In this document: positions 12,305 through 25,900 of the stretch, one piece after another
Layout: every line of letters starts with the position of its first letter
Position numbering within the stretch: position 1 is the first letter of the stretch
The notes under the pieces: generated by a model
Database searches by the model: none
What the model was told of the DNA's origin: nothing
The model's input: only the letters and a program-made list of their open reading frames with translations
Position numbers and translations under genes: made by a program
Assembly: GCA_910589415.1 (NCBI GenBank)
Contig: OU342632.1
Span: forward strand, 15,255,507 to 15,319,506
Source: Malachius bipustulatus
Taxonomy: Eukaryota; Arthropoda; Insecta; Coleoptera; Melyridae
Length of the DNA: 64,000 nt
Direction of reading: 5' to 3'

Positions 12305-13400
12305 ACATCTGAAGATGACTGTTATAAATGTTCTCCGCGGTTCATTCATTCTGGATACAGATGCCAGTAATGATGGAGTGGGTATTGACTGTCGCAATAG
12401 CAGGATTCCCAAGAAAAGGTTATCGAGTATTTTAGCAAGACTTTATTTAAGCCGGAGTGAAATTATGATGTCACTCGCAGAGAACTGTTGGCGGTTGTAA
12501 AGTCGGTAGAACACTTCTACAAGTATCTACGGAAGAAATTTTCTCTTGGGAACAAACCACGGAGCCCTCAAGTGGCCTAAGTTTAGGAATCCGGAGAGTC
12601 GGGTAGTAAGATGGATCGAAAGATTACCAAGAGTTTGACTTTGAAACAGAGCACCGTGCTGGAAAGATCCATAGAAATGCCGATGCCCTATCGTGAAGAC
12701 CTTGCCCCGAGGACTGCAAATACTGCCATCGAGTTGAGGAAAATGAATCAGTTCTCTGCAGAAGGCCAACGATTGTAACTAACTAGTGGTAGCCGACAGA
12801 GATTCAATTCGATCAAGAAAGTGATCTGGTTCTAGGGCTTGTGATAACTCGGGAAAAGGAAGGCCAGCGACCAACTTGGCAAGATGTTGCACGTCATTCT
12901 TTAGCTGTGAAGTACTATTGATCACAATGGGATTCCATCACTCTCAGGATTAAATGTTGAAACACATTCTTGCAGATCGTAGTCCCCAAGAACCGAATCT
13001 CAGAAGTGCTTAGGGAGATGTACATCGGAGCATCTAACGGACACTTTGGCGTTGCAAGGACGCCCAGTAAGCTACGAGTACGGTACCAGAGGTTCAATTG
13101 TAAAGAAAACGTGAAAGAATTATGAACGAAATACGCTACTTGTGCAGCAAGTAATGGATCCCAGAGGAAGAAACGAGTTTCAATGAGACAGTACAATGTG
13201 GACAGCCCGTTTGAGACGATCGCCATGGATGTAGCTGGTCCGTTCCTGGAAAGTCAGACAGGGAATAAGTACCTCGTGGTGGTTATGGATTATTTTAGCA
13301 AATGGGTCGACGCCTATGTCTTAGCAAATTAAGGAGCCGTTACGATCACCGAGGTTTTGTGGAGCGCATGAACAGGACCGTGAATAGATACACCTGTCAA

Positions 13401-13926
13401 ATGTAGTCTCTGATCATCAACGATGATCATCACACACAACGATGATCAACGAAAGCTAATGGAAAAAACTAATGACTATCTTAAAAAATGTTATGCAATT
13501 CTATAAAAGAAATTAGCCATGTAAGAAAGACGGTAGGCTAATTCTAAAAACTTTTTCTCCTAAAATTATAATTGAGGCGATAGTAAAAACATCTGACAGA
13601 AACAGATGACATGACAATAATACTAATGACTTGAAGGAACTGTTGCCTTTTTCACAAAATAATGCACGTACTTACGTACTTCATTACATATTATTAGGTA
13701 TATGAAATGGAATAAAAAATTATTGAAGTACTTTACTTACCTAATAAGTCTATCAGATTATAATGTATCAAACAGTTTTTATATTTATGCATTTCCTTCA
13801 AACACAGTTGACATAATATAAAATATTCTCTTTCTCAACCATATATCGAGGTTTTTTAGTGAAAATATTAATAAATATAAAATAGCTTAGTAAACAATAC
13901 ATGATTCTCACACATAGACGGATTAG
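13401..13926 (+). promoter_or_regulatory. Upstream flank conserved between the two IR genes
   Basis: From about 13455 to the start codon this flank aligns with about 38400-38893, with small indels only. A shared block ACGTACTTACGTACT (near 13666) recurs at about 38587. It lies between the gypsy relic and the first exon and may hold the promoter and cell-type control elements; this function is inference. Confidence 0.4.
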
Positions 13927-13934
13927 TATATAAA
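13927..13934 (+). promoter_or_regulatory. Possible TATA box of IR gene A
   Basis: TATATAAA, 41 bp before the first in-frame conserved ATG. The same octamer sits 43 bp upstream of the ATG in copy B. In AT-rich DNA this is weak evidence. Confidence 0.35.
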
Positions 13935-13974
13935 TGATAAGTTCATGAGTAGCTGGAATAATCAAAAAAATAAA

Positions 13975-16900
13975 ATGCAACTCTCCAGTGTTAATGCATG
14001 CAGCAATCTGATTTTAAACATTTTGTTTCAACACGAACTATTTACTTCTACGTGCATTTACGTATTTACAGATGACTTTTCAAGTGAAATTTTCTTCAAC
14101 AACAGCCCCAATATTGTTAATATCAAGCTTCACAATCAGAGAATAATCATTAATGATTATATGATATTGAATAACTATGGGTGTAGAAGTATTCTCATTA
14201 AAAATCAGTACCCTGTACAAGTGTTTCGTCAATTTGAAGCACTCATCAGGAATGAATCTAATGTGGTAGAAAGGTTTAACAGAAGAAGATATATTTTATG
14301 GCATGATCAAAACACTAAAGAAGACTTGAACGAAATTTTCGATTCATACGAAATAGAACACGTAACAGATTTATTGCTGATTGAATTAGAAAACGAAAAT
14401 ATCAATACAAACCTCTTATTGGATAACAGTTACACAGAAGAACTAAGTAATAATAAGTGTGTTGCTACTTTTTCGAGTCACAGATTTTCTGGTAATAATC
14501 CCAAACAAAAAGTTATTATTGATAAATGGTTTTCAGAAAATTGCAGCTTTCTATATGGTGCTGAATTGTTTCCCGATAAGATCTTTGGTTTGGATGGGAA
14601 AACACTAAGGTTGATGCTTTTCGACTACAGACCATTTAGTGTTTATGGTAAATATCTTTTTCGCCACCTTAGAGCCGCTGTTTCCTAGGATACCAACGCC
14701 GTACTAAAGCACCCGTAGTAAAAGGGTGTAAGTGCATTTTTCGATAATGCAACGCGTTTCCTAAAAAATGCATACATAGGTACATAATATTATAAAATGC
14801 ACCGTTAGTGTTTTATTACGGCCACTCGAAAACGGCACGGCTGTTTTAAATAAGTATCGATTACGAACTCTTATTTCACGGCTTTAATTTGGTAGAGGAC
14901 ATTTTACGACAGTTACCTTTGATGACGGTCTTGAAAAGACTTTAAATTTGGCGTAAATTAATTTTCTAGGTCTATTCAGATGCATAATAATATCAGAAGT
15001 TGCTTTTCTGGTAGGTACCTATATTAATATCAGTTAGGTACTCGCATTTTTTTCCGGATCCGAGTTATATAGAGTGATCTACAGTCTAAGTCAGCTACCG
15101 CTTTGTTAAACTGAAAAATTGAAGAAAAAAAAAGTCTAAAACAATTTTTCTGTTGCAGATGAGGAAAATGGTTACTACGATGGTGTGGAAACTAGTTTTG
15201 GTACGGAATATGCGAATTATCACAATGCAACCGTTTCATTCTCGTCCTACCCGGATCTCTGGGGTACCGTTTATGATAATTGGACAGGAACCGGAGTAGT
15301 CGGGAATATGGCCCAAGATCGTGCTGACTTATCTTTTGGTAAGTATGAGCTCTTATTGTTCCTTGGACCTGAGTATTATGAACTAATTAGTTAACCTATT
15401 AACCTATTATTGAGATTATTGGATTTTTAACAGCTTCATTCACATGACGATGGCGTTTTTTTGTCAGTCCGTCATATGGATATTCGTCAAATGGATCCAT
15501 CAGATGTAAATGCAGCCATTCAAAATCCATTTATTAATCAAAATGCACGTCCACGTTGAACACCATAGGCCCGTGTCCGCGCCGTTAGATGTACATTGAC
15601 CTTAAAATAAATTTTACTCCGCAGGAAAAAAAATGTTGCTGAAAATTATCAAGTCATCTTGATTTTTCAAAACTAAAATTATGACAGAAATTAATCTTCA
15701 GCCCAGCAAGGCTGAATCAAAAAATATAAATTCAATCAAGAATTTTTCATCTTTTATAATAAGAGTCGTTTCACCTATCCGGGGATACACTGTAGATATT
15801 GAGTTACTTTCGTAAAGTGGTGGTGTCCTCGTTAGAACACTAATAGACCAATTGCGGCGGAAAGTTTGCTTTTTTATATAACTAAAACGTTCCTGACTAT
15901 ACAAAATAATTTTCAGACATCAGCTCAACAGGATTGTCTTTGGCCTTCGATCGTTGCGATTTCTGGATATTAGAACATGATTAGGTACCTACTCCTTTTT
16001 AAATTAGATCCTTATTATATCAGCCCTCCCAGAAAAAAAAACAATTTGCGCTGAAAATATACAGGGTGTCCCAGCTTATTCGAAGCGATCTCTGTAGGCC
16101 AAACGATGGATTTTTTTCAAAAAAATTTTGCAAATTCAAGTACAGGATCACAATGGCCATAATTTAAAATTATGTTGGAGTATAATACAGAGTGTCCCAT
16201 ATGACAGTGGCATATCAAAGTTATGTTTTTTTAAATGGAATGCTCCTATGTTATTGCATTTTTAGATTGTCTGAGAAGACAAAATAAGATTGGCTTTTAC
16301 AGTTGGTGTTTAAATTCAGAAGTTTTTGAGTTATAAACAAGTGAAAATCGTCATTTTTGAAGTTCAAGGCCCTGTAAACGAGAACGGCTGAAGATAGAGA
16401 AAAACGGCTTACATGTCCCTATTTTAACTTTTCATGTACTATCCTATGATGTAGATGAAATGTTTATACAGGGTGATAAAAAATTTGAAAAAATCTGAGA
16501 TTTCTCCACGCGTCGCCAATTAAAAAAATCAAAGAAAGTACAAATGTTTCTATACCATAGCATAGGATAGTACATAAAAAGTTAAAATAGGGACATGCAA
16601 GCCGTTTTTCTCTATCTTGAACCGTTTTCGTTGTACAGGGCCTTGAACTTGAAAAATGACGATTTTCACTTGTTTATAACTCAAAAACTTCTGAATTTAA
16701 ACACCAACTGTAAAAGCCAATCTTATTTTCTCTTCTCAGACAATCTAAAAATGCAATAACATAACTTTGATATGCCACTCTCATATGGGACACTCTGTAT
16801 ACTCCAAAATAATTTTAAATTATGACCATTGTGGTTCTGTACTTGTATTTGTAAAAAATTTTTGAAAAAAATCAATCGTTTGGCCTACAGAGACCGCTTC

Positions 16901-19900
16901 GAATAAGCTGGGACAGCCTGTATAAAAAAAAATTCACAGAAATACTCAGAAAATTCCTTCTCGAAAGTAATACCTCTAATAATAAAATAACGAGACTATC
17001 TACAATATAATTGAGAATATTGTTTGGTAATCAATAATGCTTAATTAAAAAACGCCTGAACTTGTTTAAATCCAACTTTCAAACACGCGCGTCTTTTAAA
17101 GTTACCACGGGCAACATCAGCGTAACCAGTGAAACATGTCAGTCAACAATGCCTTATGTCAATTTTTCAATTATTGTTGTTTTAACCGGAAATATCAAAT
17201 AAAATATTCACTGACAGATATTTGAAAATCTTAAGTCGAATATTCAACAATAATTATTTATGATTTCAAAATGTACCAATAATAAAAAATAGCGTAAAGT
17301 ATTCGTGGATAACGAGTCTTAAAACACTCGCTCTATTTCGAGCGCACGACGACGAACGCCCGTATTTTAAAGACCTTAATATCCACTCATACTTTAATAT
17401 TCACTATTATAAATATTTCTTCTTGATTTTGAATAATGGATTTATTTCAGGTGCTCTATACAGATGGTTAGAAGATTATCCTTACCTTGATTTTTCTACA
17501 TTTTTATTGAAATCTGGAATCAGAATTTATGTACCTGGACCTAGGTAAGAATAAAAAGACAGAAAAATAATAAAATAATCAGAACATGTTTTTGCTCTCA
17601 ACTAAATATATTACTTTTAATTTCCAAAAATGATTTTCAATTGATGATTCCAGAATGACGTAATTGACAGTTCGGCCATATTTGCTTGGGGGGTAAACAA
17701 TTTCGTTTGACGTTTGAATGAATCTTGTCGTTTGTAAACACTGATGCCCGATTGCACGAACGTAATTAAAAATTTGTGAGATAATCACCGATTTTAAAAC
17801 GCCCTGTATTATCAAAATATTGGTCTGATAGGAAACAAACTCTACTCTCTTGTAGAAGAGTTAATTACCAACAAAAATTTAAAATATCCTTGAAAATACT
17901 CACCATATTTTCAAAATTTGAAATTTAAAATCGGTAATTTTCTGAAATATTTTTAATTACTTTCGTGCAACCGGCCCTAAGTGTTTTCAAAGTGTGAGTT
18001 GTTAAATTGTGGTTCAATCTGTTGAAAATACCTCATTTTTGTAGTGTTGTGAAATGTTCAATGCGTTCTGAAAGAGATAGTATGGTGTTATTCTTTCGAT
18101 TCCCATTTTTTCGAGATAATCTTAACGGACTGTCTGATGAAAGAAGAAATGTTTCAAAGATTTATGCTTTGAAACGGGGGCCTCTAAGGAGAGCCATTTA
18201 AGAAATGGTCGTATTTTGTTCGAGACATTTTATAACTAGAAAGTTCAAGTAGCATAATATCAATCTAGGCTATTAGTTTGGTCATAAAATTATTATTATT
18301 ATTATTATTAAATACTTATTATTGTTCAAGGATTAAATAGTACGCACTATTTACTGTGACAGTTACCGACAAAATAGCGATTAGCGGAGACTACATAAAA
18401 ACCATAATTTTAATCCAAGGGAAAACAACGATGTACGTAAACAAACGCAAAGTAACATAATTATTTATTATTAACATTAGACATATTTTTGTATGTCCCC
18501 CAGAGAAAATGGCGGACCTATGTCAAAATCAGCTGTTTTGAAATGATCAATAGACAGATCCATAAAACTAACAAATCCAATCTAATACAGACCAGAAACC
18601 ATTGAAAAAACAAAAGCAATACTTCTTAGTAACCCACTACACTTAATAAACCAAATAACAGCTAAGAGTTTCTAAACTAAATAAAAAAAACTTTAAAAAA
18701 AGTTTCCCGTTTATAAAATAAAAAATATTAATTTTCTTTGGTTTTATTAAAATGTTTGACTCCCGAAGTCATCGTTTATTAGGTTCTATGACTTCTTGAT
18801 ATGATTTTTCAACTGGTTATGTAATCTTAAACAAAAAAAAACGAACTTTTAATAATTATAATTTTAAGACTATTTTTCTCGATATTTTTCAAATATAACA
18901 TTGAAAATTTTATACAATTAGAAACAGAATAAAAAATGCAACCAAAATCAATATTAAAAAATAGGGGTTGTCATTTAAAAAAAAAATGTTTACGTCATAG
19001 CATATTACGAAAAACAAATAACAATATTTCAACAAAATAGGTTGAAAATATTTGCTAAAGTCAAAACCGCTACACCTCTTCGACATGTTTTCAAAAAAAT
19101 TATTATCAACGGATCTATTGAATTATGCGTTACTAACCTACCACACTGTATGTTTTGGCTGTGTCCGTAATTGTTAGTTTTTTAACCCTTATTGATGTAG
19201 ATACAAAATATGCTATCTACGCAAAATTTTCACACAATTTTTTCAAAAACATAAAGTATTTAAGAGTCAAGCTGATCAGTAACTCGCACACTCAGAGCAT
19301 GCTGCGGTAAACTTCACTTTTTAAGAGTGGTAAATTTTCTTACTGCGGTGTTGTAAGTTCTTTTCTTCAAAAGATATGACCATTTTTGTAAAAAAAAAAG
19401 GTGGCAACACTGCACTGAACATGTGAATAAGTTCGGGTTAGATGGTATTGTTATTATTTTTATTTCCATAGCAACGAAGGCATTTGAATATTTTATATTC
19501 TAAGTTAAGTTTAGGCGGTTGCTAAACTTCAAACTTCGTTCAGTCTCAATTTAACATTAACATTCTCAATTCCTCTGTAAAGAGGTTTTGTGGAAAAAAA
19601 ATTGATAAATTATTATGTATTTCCGGACATTACAGTAACCTGAATTTTTCATTAATTTTTATCACGGTTATTGAAAAAATTACCTTTAAACTCGGATGAG
19701 CGAAACTCTGTAACTTGAAAACCAACCGTTGGATTCAATTTTTTTTTTTTTTTTTGCAGAATATCCTTAATTTTAATGGGCTCTATATCGCCCTGTATTC
19801 GTAGTGCGCGAGTTACTGATCACCCTGTATAAAAAAAAGTGGAAATGTAGGTACGAGTAATAAAATTGATAATTTTACAGATTAGCATCAGGTTGGTTTC

Positions 19901-22900
19901 TACCTTCATATTCTTTTTCATTGGACGTCTGGGGTGTTGTACTATTTACATATTTGTTTTGTAGTGTTTTTCTCTATTTCATAACGACTTATTATGGCCA
20001 TTACAAGAAAAGGTAAGGTGTACATCTTAATAATTAAAATACACATAATTATTTATATTTTTCCAGTACAATAAACGACTCCAAAAATTATATGGAGAAT
20101 ATGAAAATTTATGTAACAAATTTGTTCATTACTACAAGTATTTTTTTGGAACAACCTATGAATAATGCTTTCCAAGGCAGGAGTTTTAAAATATTCATAT
20201 TTGCTTTAATAGTTCAATGCCTTCTGATCAGCAGTTTTTATAATAGTGGATATGCAGCCACAATGGCAGTACCAAGGTAAGTCTTCTTGAAGTGTACAAA
20301 ATTTCCAATTTGTGGGAATAGGCGAACTTATTTAATGTCCACAGAATAGTGTCCCTATTTCGTTTTACATCACCCCGGTCAATATATTTTTAATGCAATA
20401 AAACCCAGAGCATTAAATTGTTTATTATAATGACAAAATAAACAAAATTTTAAAAAAATTAAATCGCAAAAAATACACATCCGCAGTTTAACATCACCAT
20501 GTTTTCAGAAGGAAAAATCTTTGAGGATGACTTTCTAGTATGTATAAAAGCATTATTCACATAAAAATTAAAAACTCCAACTCCAAAGTTATAATACAAT
20601 CAATAACAGAACAGACATTTTCTCAGGAATATACAGTGACATCCGAAAATTACTGGAAAAATAGATTTTTTTCGAAGATTAATAAAAAAAAAACGCAGAA
20701 AGTTTTTGCATGTCCTAAAACTCAATTGACACGTACTTTTTCAATTTTTAATCATACAGGGTAGAACAAAAAAAAATAGAGAAGCAAAATGAATACCCTT
20801 TTGTTTGTAAAGATATTAAAAGAAATTATTGCATGAGTTTAGAATTAAAATTCAAAGCCAGATTCAATTTTTGGTTTTTTAACTTTTCATTATTATTTTT
20901 ACACTACATTCTACACTGTAAGAACCTGCAGCAACTGTTACCTGTGTAGGTAAATCTGCGAGAACAACATATTAAAACTTATACTACCAAATTTCAAGTT
21001 CTTTTTTTGATATGAATTATTTCTATTATTATTATGTTGTATTTTCTAAAACACTAGATTTTTTGTTATTTTAATAATTTAACTAATTTAAGGCCACGAC
21101 AGTGACACTTTTACTTACACTAATACTTTTCCTACCCCACCCCTAATTATAAATCTATGTAAGTGTGCAGGTTTAAGATAAAAACTTAAGGATAAGACTT
21201 ATAGATTAAAACAATTAATATACTTTATCTACAATAATTAAATAAAGAACCCTTATCCCACCCATTTAGCTACAGAAGACGAACAAACCTAGAAATTAAC
21301 GAAGTTATAGGAGAAGGTGACATAGTAAGATTTATCAAGACACAGAGACTAAAATAGTTCGGACACATTCACAGAAAAGAACCCAACGATTGGATGAGAA
21401 AAATAAGGGAGTGGAAACCAACGTCGAGCAGAACAAGGGGAAAACCGAGACTACGTTGGGAGGACCAAATAATCGAGGACCTAGGAGAACTTGGAATTGA
21501 AGACTGGAGGAAAATTATAGAAGACCGGGAGGAATGAAATAATAGGATAAAGACGACGAACCCATAGCAGCTAATCAAGGAAGAACAAGAAGGAACCGAA
21601 TCGCAGCGGAGTGATTCCCGTAAAACGCAGAATCATAAGAGCTTCGGAACGAGGCAGGTCCAGTTCTACACTAGAACGGTAATACTCCATAATCCCGCAC
21701 TACTATGCTAAGTATGTGCCAAATGTTTAAAATACGCTAACAAGGCCTTTTCATTGGCAACAATATGTATCTTTTTCTCGGCATCATTTCTCGTATCTGC
21801 AATACGTCATCTCGTATATGCTTAATCTTGGCTTATCAAGTAAAAAAAATGAGATATAAAAATAACTTTTGTAGCGGCTGCTTCAATACATGATGAAATA
21901 TCTGAATCGAACATGACTTTGTTTTTGATCATAGGTTAATGCAATTGCCGACGCCCAATGCGTCCTTAGTTACGCTATAATTTGGTACTGTATTCTTCCA
22001 TAGACAACTAACTCAAGTCTCGAAAGCTTATATTTTTTTTATAAAGTTTTTTTTTAATTATAATGAAATAAAGATCAAAATAATGAATTTCTGATGATTG
22101 TAGATAAAGTTTTGTACGATATACGTGGGATACACATTATCGTTATCGCACTTATGTGTGAGTACTGCAAAATTCACATGCGTGTGGTAACAAGGTCTGT
22201 ATCACACTTATACCGTAAATAACAATTAGTGCCTTTTTAGCGATATTATAAAACACGTGAACATAAATTTCAGATATGAAGGTGTGATTAAAAGTATTCA
22301 AGATTTTGCTGATTCAGATCTTCATTGGGGGGCAACGTCGGCAGCCTGGATTGACGCGTTGAAGACTACTGATGACGTATGCATTAACATTTTTCTACCT
22401 TGAAATTAATTGACATTTGGGAATATCATTAGCCATTAAATTCAATATAGACCAGTCTAATGAAAACGGGCCATTCCTTGCAAAAGATCATGTATTTCCG
22501 ATTTTTGGATGCGTTGTTAGGACAAAACTAAAATACCGCAATTTTTCACCAATAAATATGTGCAAAAAAACGAAATTTGCGCGCATTTTTAGTTTTTTTT
22601 TCAATTTCGCGTCTAATATCACCCAAACCATGCGATTTACAGAAAATTTGGTAGGATGTAATGTATTTCAAAGAAAATAGTACTTGCTATAATTTCTGTC
22701 TTAATCCATCTTTATGCCTCAAGTCATTTCTGAAATATAGCTTCTGCAAGATTTTTTTAAATTTTTTTAAAGCTGGTAGCGAAGTCGATCTAGACTATCA
22801 CTGTGTACATTATCATCGTATCTATAGACTATAGAGCAACAAGTAACTTCTCTCTTGCTTTGACAAGCCTTTTATACAGGAAATTTCTGTCAAAAATACC

Positions 22901-25900
22901 GTAGCATGTTCGAAAAACTGAGAATTTTCTGGAGTCTACGGCACAGTTAACTCTTTTCTTGGCAGAAAGGGTCAGAAGTGGTATCACGTTAACTGAATGC
23001 ATGTAACTGAATGTAACTGAATGCAAAAATTGAAAATGCATGACATTTTGCGAGAATCATGAATAAATTGACTGGGTTAATATACTCGTAAATAAATATT
23101 ACATTTTATCATGAACAAATTGATTTAATAAACGCTCTATACATATATTTTCAGGAAAAGTATAAAACTGTAGTACAAAAATACAGAGTAGCAGACATCG
23201 AAACACTGATAGAATTTGGTCGACAAAGAAAATTTGGTTACCCTCTTGAAAGAATGCAGTTCGGTAACAGTACCAAAATATCACTTACAGGAACACTTAT
23301 TTAATAGATTATTATTTCAGGTCATTTTGCTTTTCTTGAATACCATGCCGATGAAATACTACCATATTACAGAATTACTTACGAGGATCTTAACTGGGAT
23401 CTTTGTGTTTCAATGTTAAGGAAACACTCAGTATATTTACCCAGTTTTGATAATTTTGTGAGAAGGATATACGAATCTGGTATCATGGCCTATTGGGAAA
23501 ATCAAGTTAGTTTATTAGATAATTACATTAAGATATACGTAATCGTAATGGAAATACTGATTTACATAGACCCACTCAGTAATAATTATTATCTATTTTA
23601 AATTCAAATTATAGCTTAGAAAGGCTATAATAAAAATGCTTGTTACGTGTAAGGGGTGATTTTTTAACCTGAAATTTTCAAATATCTCGAATAATAAAAA
23701 AATATTACATAATTAAAATTTAATCATTCTGCGGATGTACACATTAGTGTAAAGATTAGTTTACATAGAGATTAGATCTCTGACACTCTGGCACTCTTTC
23801 ATTCTACTTCGACAAATACTTCGCACTCAGGAGATGTAAGAGTTCATAGGCCTAGACTCTCGTCTAGTCCCAAGTGGATCACCTCTGAAATTCGTCAACT
23901 ATACGACACGATTAATCTCCTTAATAAGGATTAACACGTCCAACCATCAGTTCAGGACTCAGCTGTGCAGCCTAAAAGCGACGGTTAAGGTACCTGGTTA
24001 AGCAACGTCTTCATCAGTGAATCTGGAAATCCCATCAAAGCGGGATGGACCCTAATAAACAACCAATACAAGTCAATAAACACTTCTCATAAAATCTTAG
24101 AACTTGAGTATCGAAGCAAGGTGACGACTGATCGTGAAGGAATGTCAGAGATGCTCAATTCCGTCTTTCTTTCAAATGACTCCCAGCACATATCACATAT
24201 AGTCACACCCATGGATCTAACATGTCAACACGCGCCTCTTCTTTCTTCGTGTTTTTTCCGACGTCACCTCGGGAAATTATAGAAGTAGTTTCCAGGTTTA
24301 AAAGTAAGGAGTCTTCGGGCTTAGACGAGATTCCCTCTTTGTTGCCAGGCACTGTATTGCTGATCTTGCTCAATCATTATCAGAAATTTACAACAGCTCC
24401 TTTCAGACTGGAGTATTCCCCGAATATCTCAAGGCAGCGTTAGTTAAGCCCATTTTCAAAAAAGGCGACTTCAAAAACCCTGAAAACTGCCGACCGATTA
24501 GTCTACTATCGGTATTTGATAAAATTCTTGAATCCCTTGTCTCGTCTCGTCTTTTTGACTTTCTAGACAAAACAGAGATCCTTTCCTGCTCCCAGCACTG
24601 TTTTCTTAAAAACAGATCTACCCAGACGGCTCTTGTGGACCTTACAGACTTGATATATCAGGGTTTGGAGGAGGGGATGCGCACTGTGAGCTGGCTTTTG
24701 GATCTGTCCAAGGCCTTCGACAGTGTGTGCCACGAGTGTCTCCTTCGGAAACTGGAGAATTTCGGAGTTCGTGGATTGTCCCTTTCTTGGTTTACCAGCT
24801 ACCTACAGGGAAGAACACAGGCGGTTCAGATTACTAGGTCTGATGGCCGACCTGTGCGATCACCTTTTGCTCCAATCTCCTCTGGGGTGCCACAGGGTAG
24901 TGTTCTCGGTCCACTTCTTTTCTTTATCTTCATTAAAGGCCTGGGCCTCAAAATTACCTCCCCTAATTCACTCTGTGTTAACTATACTGATGATACAACA
25001 ATTCTTATTAGGATTAAACCAGGCAACCTTCCTAGTCTGATAGATGCCGCTCAACTTCCATTGAAAAGAGCAATTTTATGGCTCAGGGTCAATAAACTAA
25101 AACTCAACTTAGACAAAACTGAGATGATTGATTTTCACTCTAGCCGATCAAGTCTTCGCTCTTTACTCACCATACCCACCAACGGTGCCTTGATCGAGCC
25201 AAAGGGTGTCGTGAAATTGTTGGGCTTCCACATCGACTAAAACCGAAACTGGTCGACTCACACAGATCATTGTGCCGTCGCCTTGCTAGTGTCTGCTTCC
25301 TTCTTAGACGCCTTCAGCACACGGTGTCCTCTGATGTTCTTCTCTATGCTTATTTTGGACATTTCATCAGCCACGTTAAGTATGGGCTGGTCGTCTGGGG
25401 TGGGTCTGAGAAATCTCCCCGAAGGGCTTTTTCCTCTTCAAAAGAGAGCGATTAGGATCCTGGCAGGCTTGTCAGTGAAGCAGTCATACAGAGGCCATTT
25501 CAGGCTGCTTGGACTTCTTAACGTGCCTGCTTTGTACGTATTCTCTCTACTCAAACTGATCCACAAAAATCCGGATAAACTTTTACCTTTCCGATTCACC
25601 CATCACTACAGTACCAGGTTCAATTTGTTCAAACCTCCTACATACCATATGTCGTCTTCAGAAAAGACGCATCTATCAAATACCTGAACCACTTCTAAAT
25701 GAATCCTGCAACTGTTGGGTTCTCAGCTTATGTAGGGTATCTCCGTAAACACCTCACTGAGTTGGAACCATACACTACCTCTGATATACTGTCCTTCCAC
25801 CCCCCATCCCTACCTGCAGTCTGATATTAAAATATCTAAAACTCTCAGCCTTGATCCATCCTTATCATAGAGTTGGAACGATACCTCAATTGAGACCTGA

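Larger units (their letters stand above)
8655..13400 (+). mobile_element. Broken Ty3/gypsy retrotransposon (RT, RNase H, integrase), copy A
   Basis: Pieces of a single pol reading direction are visible. Reverse transcriptase at about 8950-9130 reads PATFERLMESVLKGLSW and, in another frame, LVYLDDIIVVAKAF with the catalytic YLDD box. After an interruption (about 9131-11035) RT thumb and RNase H resume at 11036-11302 and, past a 1-kb insertion, at 12318-12780 (ILDTDASNDGVG; EHRAGKIHRNADAL in shifted frames). Integrase core is seen at 13200-13330 (FETIAMDVAGPF..., YLVVVMDYFSKWVDAYV) followed by ERMNRTV. Many stops and frameshifts: it is dead. A related piece at 36245-37350 belongs to the duplicated copy. 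Confidence 0.85.

Noticed and set aside
13945..13974. Upstream ATG extending IR gene A by ten codons
   Set aside because: The ATG is absent from copy B (ATT at the corresponding place), so MQLSSV is the conserved start.
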